Position numbers and translations under genes: made by a program
The notes under the pieces: generated by a model
Database searches by the model: none
What the model was told of the DNA's origin: nothing
The model's input: the letters and a program-made list of their open reading frames with translations, nothing else
Shown: positions 6,159 to 14,700 of the stretch, one piece after another
How the letters are laid out: each line of letters opens with the position of its first letter
Position numbering within the stretch: the stretch's first letter is position 1
From: Actinomycetes bacterium
Lineage (GTDB): Bacteria; Actinomycetota; Thermoleophilia; Solirubrobacterales; Solirubrobacteraceae
NCBI GenBank assembly: GCA_023429855.1
Contig: JAEZDB010000178.1
Span: 1-19,371, forward strand
Length of the DNA: 19,371 nucleotides
Direction of reading: 5' to 3'

Positions 6159-6761
6159 ATGCGGCTCGGCGGTACGCCGCCGGCCGACTGGCTGCTGGTC
6201 GGCCTCGGCAACCCGGGTACGCAATACGCGCGTACCCGGCACAACATCGGCTGGATGGTGCTCGATGAGCTCGAGCGCCGCTGGGGCCTGAAGCGCGACC
6301 GCAAGCTGCGCTTCAAGTCTCAGGTCGCTGAGGGCCGCACCATGCCGGGCGGCCCGCGCGTCGCCCTGCTCTGGCCGCAGACCTACATGAACCTGATCGG
6401 CGAAGCCGCCAGCCCGGCTCGCGGCGCCTACAACGTCGAGGTCGACCACGTCTTGGCGATCCACGACGAGATCGATCTGAAGTTCGGCGACCTGCGTGCC
6501 CGCCTCGGCGGCGGACTGGCTGGTCACAACGGCCTCAAGTCGATGAAGGCCCAGCTCGGGACGCCCGACTTCGGTCGGATCCGGATCGGCGTGTCGCGGC
6601 CCGACTCCACCGATCCAGAGATCGTCTCGGCTTGGGTGCTCGGCAAGTTCAGCGAGCCCGCGGCTGAGGTGGCGCGCCTCGTGGGCGACGCTGCCGACCT
6701 CGTGGAGTCGGTCATCGACGGGCGCACGACGCTTGAGGCCGGCGGCCAGCGCCGCCGCTGA
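6159..6761 (+). CDS. pth: Peptidyl-tRNA hydrolase
   Basis: It releases peptides from prematurely dropped peptidyl-tRNA, recycling the tRNA. The product is 200 residues, the usual length. All expected active-site residues are present: GLGNPG with Asn18, the catalytic His28 in TRHNIGW, Met77-Asn78 in PQTYMN, Asp103 in HDEIDL, and Asn124 in LAGHNGLKSM (E. coli Asn10, His20, Met67-Asn68, Asp93, Asn114). The gap to rplY is 6 nt without its own promoter, so it is translated from the rplY message. A terminator hairpin with a T run follows the stop. Confidence 0.97.
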   Translation: MRLGGTPPADWLLVGLGNPGTQYARTRHNIGWMVLDELERRWGLKRDRKLRFKSQVAEGRTMPGGPRVALLWPQTYMNLIGEAASPARGAYNVEVDHVLAIHDEIDLKFGDLRARLGGGLAGHNGLKSMKAQLGTPDFGRIRIGVSRPDSTDPEIVSAWVLGKFSEPAAEVARLVGDAADLVESVIDGRTTLEAGGQRRR

Positions 6762-6784
6762 TGCGCCGTCAGGTCGCGACCGAT

Positions 6785-6811
6785 CGGCGTTAGGACGAAA
6801 CGCCGCGTTTT
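6785..6811 (+). terminator. Rho-independent terminator of rplY-pth
   Basis: CGGCGTT (6785-6791) pairs with AACGCCG (6799-6805), loop 7 nt, followed by TTTT (6808-6811). This is the most canonical terminator in the window. It lies immediately upstream of the -10 box at 6814. Confidence 0.6.
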
Positions 6812-6813
6812 GG

Positions 6814-6819
6814 TAGCTT
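6814..6819 (+). promoter_or_regulatory. -10 box for leaderless GHL15-like gene
   Basis: TAGCTT ends 7 nt before GTG6827. The terminator of the previous operon occupies its -35 region. Confidence 0.5.
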
Positions 6820-6826
6820 GCGGCGC

Positions 6827-8917
6827 GTGTTGCCCTGTGGTCGCGCCGCGCGGCTGACCGCAGCGGTTCTCGTCGCCTTCTGTTCGCTTGCGGTCGCTTC
6901 GGCGGCCGCGGCGCCCGTGCCGCTCGTCAAGCGCTCGACCCCCGCCGACCGGCCCGCGTACGTGGGCGCCGCCGACGCGTGGACGGCCGACGCGCCGGCC
7001 AGCGCCTCGCAACGGTGGTTCACCACGCGGTTCGGCGCGGTGGTGCTCGACATCGGCACCGACTGGGCCACGAGCTGGGCGCCGCGCAACTGGCACCCGA
7101 ATGCGTGGGCCTATCGCAAGAGCACCGCCTATCTGCGTGACCTGGGTCTGCATACGGCTCCGAGCACCGCGCGGTTCTTCGTCAACCTGCGAGACGGCAC
7201 GCCGGCCGCGATCAACTACGACTGCACCCGGGCGCGAGGCTGCTCGCAGCCCCTCCTGAACGTCGCCGACCCCGAGGCTCGCGCCTTCTGGCTCTACGGC
7301 GCCGACTGGGCGACGAAGGGGATCGTCGACCCAGCAAGCAACGCGTGCCAAGCGATGATCGACCCGCGCATCTACGGTGCGCTCGACCTGCTCGCGTGCC
7401 AGTCGGGCAACCACGCTTGGGCCCCGAACGGACGCGGCAACGTGAAAGGCCTCTGGCTCGACGACGTGCTCGGCGACCTGCAGACCGACGCCTCGCCCGA
7501 TGCCCCGTCGGCGGTCGCCCTGCTTGAGACGGGCGCGCCCGTCTTCGGCCGCGACCTGTGGTCGAGCCTGCCGTTCACGAAGCAAGCGTGGACCGACGGG
7601 ATGGTGGCCATGCTCACCGACCTGCGGGCTGGCATCGAGGGGCTGCGGTCGCGCGGGATCTTGACCGCCGACGAGGGCAAGGTCGCGATCAACTACAAGT
7701 GGAGCGCGTTCGGTTTCAGCACGGCGGACGCGTCGGCGCGGGGCGGCCTGGCGATCGACCCCGTCGGCGTCCGGCTGATCCAGGCCGCCGACCTCGTCGA
7801 GCTCGAAAACGGCTGGATCGACGGCCGCCGAGTCGACGACCAAGGGCGCACGGTGTCGGACGGGCTCGTCGCCGGTGGGCTCGAAACGCACTGGAGCTTC
7901 GCGCGCCGGCGCCAGTTCGTCGCGCAGGTCCACGCGCTCGGGCGCGCGGTCCTCGAAGAGAAGACGAACTCCGCCGACCTCTACGCGTACCGCGGCACAT
8001 CCTGCCTGGGCGACGCCGACGTGCAGACCGCCGCGCGCAACACCGCGCACGTGGAGACCGCCCAGTACAACCTCGCGGCGACGCTCCTGAACTGGGCGCC
8101 CGGCGACATGGTGGGCGACATCTGCGAGCTCTACGGGCGCGGTTGGGACGGCTACGCCTCCGATCTCGGGGCGCCACTCGCCAGCAGCCCGGCGCCGTCG
8201 GCGACCGGCATGCTCGAGCGGCGCTTCGCGCGAGGTCGCGTCATCGTCGCCCCGCCGGGTGTCGCGGGGTCCGTCGAGCTCGGGCGAACGATGTATGCCT
8301 GGACTGGCATCGACGGCACGGACGGTCAAGGGCTGCGGCCGGTCACGAAGGTCACGCTGGCGCCGCAGCAGGGGGCCGTGTTGCTCAACGACACCTGCGC
8401 CGAGAGCGCCTGCCCGGCCGCGCTGGTGGGCAAACGCTGGCAGCTCCGCGGCCGGCTGCGGCTCAAGGCCCTGCGCGCGTCGGTGCCAGTGGCCGGGACG
8501 ATGACGACGACGCGCAGCGGCGAGGTGGTCACGGCGTCGCTCGTGTTCGACGACGTCACCGTCCGGCCGCGGACGACCGGACAGCTGCCGCTGACCGCCC
8601 AGCTTTCGGCGCGTGTCGTCACGCCAGACGCACGGCTGGTGGGCATGACGCCGTTCTTCCAAGCGGGGCCGACGTCGGTGCGGTTCCAGCTCACGGACGC
8701 CCGGCTGATTGGACAAATCCCGGTCGGCATCGGGAGCACCTGCCAGACCGCCACGACGGCGACCCTGCCCTGGAGCGGCGAGCTGGGCGCGTCAGGTGGC
8801 ACACTGCGCAGCACCTTTGCCACCGACGCCTTCGTCGGGTGCAGACTGGATCCGATCATGCCGTCTCCCGCCGCTACCGAGGGCAACACCCTCGAGCTCA
8901 GCGTCACGCCCGCCTAA
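6827..8917 (+). CDS. Secreted putative glycoside hydrolase (GHL15-like)
   Basis: This 696-residue exported protein starts at GTG6827, fixed by a -10 box 7 nt upstream. The signal peptide spans residues 1-29 (basic start, LTAAVLVAFCSLAVA core, cut near AAAA-P). The next ~480 residues look like a TIM-barrel hydrolase of the GHL15 type. They are Trp-rich, with RNWHPNAWAYRK, NVADPEARAFWLYGADW, GLWLDDVLGD (a strand ending in acidic residues, the likely active-site position) and a later LVELENGWIDG strand. The last ~165 residues form a separate beta-rich domain with two Cys (GSTCQT, FVGCRLD) and a terminal NTLELSV strand. The family assignment is from memory of the motif pattern. Substrate is unknown; polysaccharide cleavage outside the cell is inferred. 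It stands alone between pth and the PfkB kinase. Confidence 0.75.
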   Translation: MLPCGRAARLTAAVLVAFCSLAVASAAAAPVPLVKRSTPADRPAYVGAADAWTADAPASASQRWFTTRFGAVVLDIGTDWATSWAPRNWHPNAWAYRKSTAYLRDLGLHTAPSTARFFVNLRDGTPAAINYDCTRARGCSQPLLNVADPEARAFWLYGADWATKGIVDPASNACQAMIDPRIYGALDLLACQSGNHAWAPNGRGNVKGLWLDDVLGDLQTDASPDAPSAVALLETGAPVFGRDLWSSLPFTKQAWTDGMVAMLTDLRAGIEGLRSRGILTADEGKVAINYKWSAFGFSTADASARGGLAIDPVGVRLIQAADLVELENGWIDGRRVDDQGRTVSDGLVAGGLETHWSFARRRQFVAQVHALGRAVLEEKTNSADLYAYRGTSCLGDADVQTAARNTAHVETAQYNLAATLLNWAPGDMVGDICELYGRGWDGYASDLGAPLASSPAPSATGMLERRFARGRVIVAPPGVAGSVELGRTMYAWTGIDGTDGQGLRPVTKVTLAPQQGAVLLNDTCAESACPAALVGKRWQLRGRLRLKALRASVPVAGTMTTTRSGEVVTASLVFDDVTVRPRTTGQLPLTAQLSARVVTPDARLVGMTPFFQAGPTSVRFQLTDARLIGQIPVGIGSTCQTATTATLPWSGELGASGGTLRSTFATDAFVGCRLDPIMPSPAATEGNTLELSVTPA

Positions 8918-8970
8918 GGGCCTGACGTGCTCCTGCGCTCCACGACGGCCGGCGTAACGGCGGCGGCTCC

Positions 8971-9807
8971 GTGAGCCGTGCGCTCGGCCGCGGTGTCACG
9001 TCGCTGGGCAACCTCGCCGTGGACCGGATCGACGGCGGTGCACCGAGCCCGGGCGGCGGACCGTCGTTCGTCGCGATGCCGCTTGAGGCGACCGGCGTCG
9101 CTGGCCGGATCGTGACCCGGGCCGCGCCGGCTGATCTGCCGCTGTTCGACGACGTCCTCGCTGGATCGGGCGTGCCGGTCACTGTGCTGCCGGCCGAGGT
9201 AACCAGCGCCTTCGGCATGCACTACCAGGGCGACCACCGCACGATGACCGTCGACGCCGTCGGCCCGACCTGGGGCGCCGCGCACATCGACGCGGCCCAG
9301 ATCGACACCGAGTGGGTCCACGTCGCGCCGCTGCTGCGATCGGACTTCGAACCGGCGGCGATCGCGCGGCTCGTCGAGCTCGGGCACCGCGTCGCCTTCG
9401 ACGGGCAGGGTCTTGTGCGCGTGGGGGAGGCGGGGCCGCTGCGCGCCGACGCCGACTTCGACCCGGCCGTGCTCGCCGGCATCCAGGTGCTCAAGCTCGC
9501 CGACGACGAGGCAGAGGTCCTCACGAGCGGCAGCTTCCGGCCGGCGCACGCGCGGGCGTTCGGCGTGCCCGAGATCCTGGTCACGCATGGCTCGAAGGGC
9601 TGCGACGTCTTCCTCGACGGCGAGCGGGTCCACATCCCCGCGCCGTTTGAGGTCACCGGGGTCCACGCGACCGGCGCCGGCGACACCTTCACCGTCGCCT
9701 ACGTGGCCGCGCGCTCCCGCGGCGACGAGCCCGTGCAGGCGGCGCAGGCTGCGAGCCAGCTCGTCGCCGAGCTGCTGCAGGTCAGGCGCGAGGCCAGCGG
9801 CAGCTGA
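8971..9807 (+). CDS. PfkB-family carbohydrate (or nucleoside) kinase
   Basis: This 278-residue protein has the ribokinase fold. The C-terminal signature VTGVHATGAGDTFTVAYVAA (~230-249) includes the anion hole GAGD with the catalytic Asp. An N-terminal GGGPSFVA (~28-35) matches the substrate-side Gly motif, and ILVTHGSKGCDVF is the strand before the ATP site. It is slightly short for the family (about 300) and appears to have a reduced lid. Substrate cannot be told. GTG8971 lies 53 nt after the previous stop; the in-frame GTG8995 would also leave a viable start (VTSLGNLAVDR). No TANNNT box is positioned near either, so it may depend on the upstream transcript. Confidence 0.88.
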   Translation: MSRALGRGVTSLGNLAVDRIDGGAPSPGGGPSFVAMPLEATGVAGRIVTRAAPADLPLFDDVLAGSGVPVTVLPAEVTSAFGMHYQGDHRTMTVDAVGPTWGAAHIDAAQIDTEWVHVAPLLRSDFEPAAIARLVELGHRVAFDGQGLVRVGEAGPLRADADFDPAVLAGIQVLKLADDEAEVLTSGSFRPAHARAFGVPEILVTHGSKGCDVFLDGERVHIPAPFEVTGVHATGAGDTFTVAYVAARSRGDEPVQAAQAASQLVAELLQVRREASGS

Positions 9808-9820
9808 ACGGGAAGCCACC

Positions 9821-9826
9821 TAGACT
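9821..9826 (+). promoter_or_regulatory. -10 box for mfd
   Basis: TAGACT ends 11 nt before ATG9838, giving a 4-5 nt leader. Confidence 0.5.
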
Positions 9827-9837
9827 CCTCCACCGGC

Positions 9838-12800
9838 ATGACCCTGCGCCCGCTGCTCGACCACCTGGACCGGACCCCCGAGGGCAAGGCCGTGCTCGAA
9901 GGCGGAACCGCGGTCGTCAGCCAGACGCTGCGGCCCTACGTGATCGCGTCGCTCGCGGCCGACCGCGACGAGCCGCTCCTCGTCGTCTGCTCGGGTGAAG
10001 ACGAAGCGCGGGAGCTCGCCCACGAGCTGTCGGCGTGGCTTGCGCCGCAGCGGGCCCGCTGGTACCCGGCGCGCGGTGTGGCCTACAAGTCGCACCTGGC
10101 GCCGCCACCGCACCTGATCGGCTTGCGCATTGCGGCGATCGACGCCCTCGTCGACGCCACGAACGCCGACGACGTCGTCGCCTCCAAAGCGCCGCCGCCG
10201 GTGATCGTCGCGAGCGCCGCGGCGCTGGCCGAGCTGATCCCGGACCCGGCGCTGCGCCCGCACTCGACCTGCCTGCGCAAGGGCGACCTGATCGACCTCG
10301 ACGAGTTCTCGACGGAGCTCGTCGACCGTGGCTACGAGCGCGTCGAGCAGGTCGAGGACCGTGGCCAGTTCGCGATCCGCGGCGGCCTGCTCGACCTCTT
10401 CCCGGCGACGTCCGACAACGCCGTCCGCATCGACCTGTTCGACATCGAGATCGAGTCGATCCGCTCCTTCTCCACCTTCACCCAGCGCTCGATCGCCGAG
10501 CTGCAGGAGGTCGAGATCGCGCCGGCCGCCGAGCTGTCGGCCGAGCTGCGTGTCGCGCCGGAGATGGCGGCAGGCGCCGAAAGCGAGCGCCCCGACATCT
10601 CCGAGCTGCTGCCGCTCGACCGCTTCGTCTCGCCGCTCAGCCTGATCGGCGACGCCGGCGTGGTCGTGCTGTCTGACGTCGAACTGCGCAACGCCGTTGC
10701 GGAGCATGCGCTCGAGGTCAGCTCGACGATCCACGCCGACGACGCCGGCCGCCTCTACCTCGACCCAGACGTGCTGCTTTCCGAGCTCAATGAGCGCAAG
10801 GTGCTGCAGCTCGAGCTCACCGGCGAGCACGACGGCGCACCCGAGATTCGCGGGCAGGCGCCCGACTCGATGGCGGCCACGCTCGGCGAGGCCGAGGGCC
10901 AGCTCGAGCAGCTCGTGCGCTCCGGCTACCGCGTCGTCGTGGCATGGCCGCAACGCGGCGAGGGCGAGCGAGCGGCGTTCAATCTTGCGCGCATCAAACA
11001 CCGCTGGCTTGAGCCGACGGGCGACGGGATGCTCGTCACGACCGAGATGCGCGACCCGGTCACGGGCACCGTCGACTTCGTCGTCTCGCCGCTCAGCGAC
11101 GGCTTCATCGCCGCGTCGCTCAAACTGGCCGTGATCCCGGTGCGGCGCCTGCTCCGGCGTCGGCGCACGAAAGCCGAGAACCAGCGCCGCGGCCGCGGCG
11201 TCCTGCGCTCGTTCGCCGACCTGCGCATCGGCGACATCGTCGTCCACGAGGACCACGGCGTCGCGCGGTTCGCCGGCTTCGACACCAAGACGGTCGCACG
11301 GGTCACTCGCGACTACCTCGAGCTCGAGTTTCAAGGCAGCGACCGCGTCTTCCTGCCGACCGAGCAGCTGGCCAAGATCAGCCGCTACGTCGGCGCCGAC
11401 GGCGCGCACCCGCCGCTCTCCAAGCTCGGCGGCAAGTCGTGGGAGACGATGCGGGCCCGCGCCCGCAAGGCCGCCCAGCAGCTGGCCGGCGAGCTGCTCA
11501 ACCTCTACGCCGAGCGCAAGCGCCGCCAGGGCCACATGTTCCCCCGCGACGGTGAGTGGCAGACCGCGTTTGAAGCGCGCTTCCCGCACCGCGAGACGGC
11601 CGACCAGCTCGAGGCGATCGAGTTCGTCAAGGAAGACATGGAGTCGACGCGGCCGATGGACCGCCTGCTCTGCGGCGACGTGGGCTTCGGCAAGACCGAG
11701 GTCGCGCTGCGTGCGGCGTTCAAGGCGGTCGCCGACGGCAAGCAGGTGATGATCCTCGCGCCGACCACCATCCTCGCCCAGCAGCACTTCGGCACCTTCT
11801 CCGAACGCCTGCGCGACTACCCGTTCAAAGTCGACCTCGTCTCGCGCTTCCGCTCCTCGGCCGACGCCGACAAGGCGATCGAGGGCTTCTCGACGGGCGC
11901 CGTCGACATCCTCGTCGGCACGCACCGCCTGCTCGGCAAAGACGTGCGGCCCAAGGACCTCGGCCTGATCGTGCTCGACGAGGAGCAGCGCTTCGGCGTG
12001 AAGCAGAAGGAGCTGCTGCGGCAGCTGCGGCTTCGGGTCGACGTGCTTGCGATGAGCGCCACGCCGATCCCGCGCACGCTCCAGATGAGCCTCGCGGGCA
12101 TCCGCGACATCTCCGTGATCGCCACGCCGCCCGAAGGGCGCCGCGCCGTCAAGACGATCGTCGGCGAGTACGACGAGGAGCAGGTCAAGATGGCGATCGA
12201 GCGCGAACTCGGTCGAAGCGGCCAGGTCTTCTTCCTGCACAACCGCGTGGAGTCGATCGACGAGACGGCCGAGCGGCTGCGCGGGCTCGTGCCGAGCGCG
12301 ACCGTGGTCGTCGCGCATGGCCAGCTCGACGAGACCGAGCTGGAGGAGAAGATGATGAGCTTCGTCCGCGGCGAGGCCGACATCCTCGTCTCGACGTCGA
12401 TCATCGAAACCGGCATCGACGTGCCGAGCGCCAACACGCTGATCATCGATCGCGCCGACCTGTTCGGCCTCTCGCAGCTGCACCAGATCCGCGGACGCGT
12501 CGGCCGCAGCGCCGCCAAGGCCTACGCCTACATGCTGTACCCGAGCGCGAGCGAGCTGACCGAGCAGGCCGCCCAGCGGCTCTCCGCCTTGGCCGACCAC
12601 TCCGACCTCGGTGCCGGCCTCAAGATCGCGATGCGCGACCTGGAGCTGCGCGGCGCCGGCAACCTGCTCGGCGACGAGCAGTCCGGTCACGTGGCGGCCC
12701 TCGGCTTCGAGCTGTACCTCACGATGATCGACGAGGCCGTGCGCGCGATGGGCGGCACAGGGGAAGAGGGCGACGAGGACGAGTTCGAGCCCGTCCGCCT

Positions 12801-13260
12801 CGACGTGACCCTCGACGCGTACGTCCCGGCCGGCTACATCGGCTACGAGCAGGCCAAGATCGACGTGCACCGCCGCATCGCCGGCGCGGTGGGCATCGAG
12901 GAGATCTTCTCGCTCCGGAACGAGCTCACCGACCGCTTCGGAGAGCTCCCCGAGCCGCTCGAGAACCTGCTGCACCTGCAGCAGGCCCGCATCCTGCTCG
13001 GCCGCGCCGGTGCCCGCACCGTGGGCGTGCGCGCCGGCAAGATCACCGCAACGCCGATCGACCTCGACTCGGCCGGGCTGCGCCGCCTTCGTGGCGACGT
13101 CGACGGGGTGACCTTCGACTCGGGCCGCTCGACGGTGACGGCTCGCCTGCCCGAAGGGCCCGAGCTGGCTGCCGGGCTCGTGTCGTTCGCCGAGGGTGTG
13201 CTGGCCGCGGTCGAGGAGACGCGCGAGCGCGCAACGCAGGCGGCGAGCGCCGCCGTCTGA
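9838..13260 (+). CDS. mfd: Transcription-repair coupling factor Mfd
   Basis: This ATP-dependent translocase removes RNA polymerase stalled at DNA lesions and recruits UvrA for nucleotide excision repair. The product is 1140 residues, normal for the family. In order: a UvrB-like module (~1-330, FAIRGGLLDLFP near 178-190); the CarD-type polymerase-interaction domain (~457-535: LRIGDIVVHEDHGVARF...YLELEF...FLPTEQL); and a RecG-like translocase. The translocase has Walker A GDVGFGKT at 613-620, DEEQ at 714-717, SATPIPRTLQM, TSIIETGIDVP and QIRGRVGRS. A C-terminal autoinhibitory domain follows (~970-1120). Nothing is missing. It is transcribed from its own promoter. Confidence 0.97.
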   Translation: MTLRPLLDHLDRTPEGKAVLEGGTAVVSQTLRPYVIASLAADRDEPLLVVCSGEDEARELAHELSAWLAPQRARWYPARGVAYKSHLAPPPHLIGLRIAAIDALVDATNADDVVASKAPPPVIVASAAALAELIPDPALRPHSTCLRKGDLIDLDEFSTELVDRGYERVEQVEDRGQFAIRGGLLDLFPATSDNAVRIDLFDIEIESIRSFSTFTQRSIAELQEVEIAPAAELSAELRVAPEMAAGAESERPDISELLPLDRFVSPLSLIGDAGVVVLSDVELRNAVAEHALEVSSTIHADDAGRLYLDPDVLLSELNERKVLQLELTGEHDGAPEIRGQAPDSMAATLGEAEGQLEQLVRSGYRVVVAWPQRGEGERAAFNLARIKHRWLEPTGDGMLVTTEMRDPVTGTVDFVVSPLSDGFIAASLKLAVIPVRRLLRRRRTKAENQRRGRGVLRSFADLRIGDIVVHEDHGVARFAGFDTKTVARVTRDYLELEFQGSDRVFLPTEQLAKISRYVGADGAHPPLSKLGGKSWETMRARARKAAQQLAGELLNLYAERKRRQGHMFPRDGEWQTAFEARFPHRETADQLEAIEFVKEDMESTRPMDRLLCGDVGFGKTEVALRAAFKAVADGKQVMILAPTTILAQQHFGTFSERLRDYPFKVDLVSRFRSSADADKAIEGFSTGAVDILVGTHRLLGKDVRPKDLGLIVLDEEQRFGVKQKELLRQLRLRVDVLAMSATPIPRTLQMSLAGIRDISVIATPPEGRRAVKTIVGEYDEEQVKMAIERELGRSGQVFFLHNRVESIDETAERLRGLVPSATVVVAHGQLDETELEEKMMSFVRGEADILVSTSIIETGIDVPSANTLIIDRADLFGLSQLHQIRGRVGRSAAKAYAYMLYPSASELTEQAAQRLSALADHSDLGAGLKIAMRDLELRGAGNLLGDEQSGHVAALGFELYLTMIDEAVRAMGGTGEEGDEDEFEPVRLDVTLDAYVPAGYIGYEQAKIDVHRRIAGAVGIEEIFSLRNELTDRFGELPEPLENLLHLQQARILLGRAGARTVGVRAGKITATPIDLDSAGLRRLRGDVDGVTFDSGRSTVTARLPEGPELAAGLVSFAEGVLAAVEETRERATQAASAAV

Positions 13261-13317
13261 CGTCGCGACGCCTCGGCACTGCGGCTTGCGGAGGTTCGCG
13301 TTCGACCGGTTGCCGAC

Positions 13318-13344
13318 GCGCCTAAAAGTGGCGCTGAGCAGCGC
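13318..13344 (+). terminator. Two mutually exclusive hairpins after mfd
   Basis: GCGCC (13318-13322) pairs with GGCGC (13330-13334) over a TAAAAGT loop. Part of that right arm (13331-13335) can instead pair with AGCGC (13340-13344). No T run follows. It lies in the 180-nt gap between mfd and the parvulin gene, where a CGTCGCGACG palindrome (13261-13270) is also present. Confidence 0.3.
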
Positions 13345-13425
13345 GAACGGCACCGGCGACCGGCGCGCTCCGCCGCGTCGCACGTCGTGGAACTGTGACC
13401 GACGTCATCGCGGCGCGAGCATGGG

Positions 13426-13431
13426 TAGTAT
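13426..13431 (+). promoter_or_regulatory. -10 box for parvulin-mazG-eno unit
   Basis: TAGTAT ends 9 nt before GTG13441 and 12 nt before ATG13444. Either start would be leaderless or nearly so. Confidence 0.5.
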
Positions 13432-13440
13432 CCGCGAACC

Positions 13441-14694
13441 GTGATGACCGCTCGCCGATCCCTGCTCTTTATCCTGCCGGTCGTCTCCCTCTCGCTGGCC
13501 GCCTGTGGCGGACCGCAGGAGGGCGACGTTGCCGTCGTCAAGACCGACTCGGGCGACCTGAGGTTCAGCGAGGCGCAGTACAAGCGCTTCTTCGGTGCCG
13601 CGCTGTCGCAGGCGCAGCAGACCGAAGTCGCGAAGGTCACTCCGCTGGTCGCTCCCGACTTCAAGGCGTGCATCGCCGAGAAGAAGAAGGACATCCCGAA
13701 GGACAGCCAGCGCAAGCAGACGTCGGACGACGATCTGAAGAAGCAGTGCGAAGAGCAGTACGAGCAGATCTCGAACCAGGCGATGCAGAACGGCATCAAC
13801 CAGCGCTGGATCCAAGCTGAGGCCGAATCCCGCGGGCTCGACATCCGCAAGGCCGAGCTTGAGCTCGAGCTCAAGAACGCGATCGCCACGCAGTTCCAGA
13901 ACGAAGCCGGCTACAAGCAGTTCCTCAAGCAGTCCGGGTTCACCCCCGACGACGTCAAGTTCATCCTGGCCGGCAACGTCGCCCAGAAGAAGATCGTGGC
14001 CGAGCTGCAGGAGAGCGTGAAGGAGCCGACCGACATCGAGGTGCGCCGCTACTTCGAGAGCAAGCGCGACACCTACGTGCAGCCGGAGACCCGCGACCTG
14101 CGCCTGATCAAGGCGAAGAACGAGGCCGACGCCAAAGCTGCGAAGGCCGCCCTCGCCGCTGGCCAGAGCTGGACCGACGTCGCGAAGAAGTACTCGACCG
14201 ACGCCGCCACCAAGGACCAGGGCGGCAAGGTGCTCGCCACCACCGCCGATCAGCAGCCGCCGGAGTTCGGCGGCACGGTCTTCAAGGCGAAGTCCGGCGA
14301 GCTCCTCGGCCCGATCAAGACTTCGCTCGGCTGGTACATCGTCAAGGTCCAGAACATCAACGAGGAGAAGCAGCCGGTCTTCAAGGAGCTCGAGCCGCAG
14401 CTCAAGCAGGCGCTCCAGCAGGAGAACCAGCAGAAGGCCCTCAACCGCTTCCGTTCGCTCTTCCTCGCTCGCTGGGCCGCGCGCACCTCGTGCGACAGCG
14501 ACCGCGACGACCTCGTCGCCTGCGGCGGCGACGCGGGTGCCTCTGCGGAGCAGGAAGCACAGCAGGAGAAGCCGACCCCGCCCCCGGGTGCCGGCATCCC
14601 GCAGTTCGCTCCGACCACGCCCGTCGACCCCGCTGCACAGCAGATCGACCCGGCCGCCGCAGCGCAGCAGGCGCAGCAGGCACCGGCGCAGTAG
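13441..14694 (+). CDS. Lipoprotein peptidyl-prolyl isomerase (PpiC/SurA-type parvulin)
   Basis: This predicted extracytoplasmic foldase is lipid-anchored to the membrane. The N-terminus has a basic start, hydrophobic core and lipobox LAAC, with Cys22 as the lipidated residue. Residues ~35-185 form a SurA/PrsA-like helical domain (QRWIQAEAESRGLDI). Residues ~195-310 are the parvulin domain: VQPETRDLRLIKAK, the ATKDQGGKVL turn, FKAKSGELLGPIKTSLGWY and a terminal IVKVQNI strand. After a helix come two Cys (TSCDSDRDDLVAC), then a low-complexity Gln/Pro/Ala tail of ~60 residues. The product is 417 residues from GTG13441; ATG13444 is an equally good start and costs one residue. mazG follows after 6 nt. 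It likely assists folding of exported proteins; its clients are not indicated. Confidence 0.92.
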   Translation: MMTARRSLLFILPVVSLSLAACGGPQEGDVAVVKTDSGDLRFSEAQYKRFFGAALSQAQQTEVAKVTPLVAPDFKACIAEKKKDIPKDSQRKQTSDDDLKKQCEEQYEQISNQAMQNGINQRWIQAEAESRGLDIRKAELELELKNAIATQFQNEAGYKQFLKQSGFTPDDVKFILAGNVAQKKIVAELQESVKEPTDIEVRRYFESKRDTYVQPETRDLRLIKAKNEADAKAAKAALAAGQSWTDVAKKYSTDAATKDQGGKVLATTADQQPPEFGGTVFKAKSGELLGPIKTSLGWYIVKVQNINEEKQPVFKELEPQLKQALQQENQQKALNRFRSLFLARWAARTSCDSDRDDLVACGGDAGASAEQEAQQEKPTPPPGAGIPQFAPTTPVDPAAQQIDPAAAAQQAQQAPAQ

Positions 14695-14700
14695 CAACCG

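Noticed and set aside
6524..8716. 730-codon minus-strand open frame
   Set aside because: It lies antisense to pth and the GHL15-like gene, has no recognisable domain and is very Arg/Pro rich.
7558..8925. 455-codon plus-strand frame inside the GHL15-like gene
   Set aside because: Out-of-frame, Arg/Ala/Gly/Pro-rich product typical of a +1 shadow in GC-rich DNA.
9820..13383. 1187-codon open frame on the minus strand opposite mfd
   Set aside because: It is the antisense shadow of a GC-rich gene. Composition is a repetitive Arg/Glu/Asp/Val mix without domains, while the plus strand encodes complete Mfd motifs.
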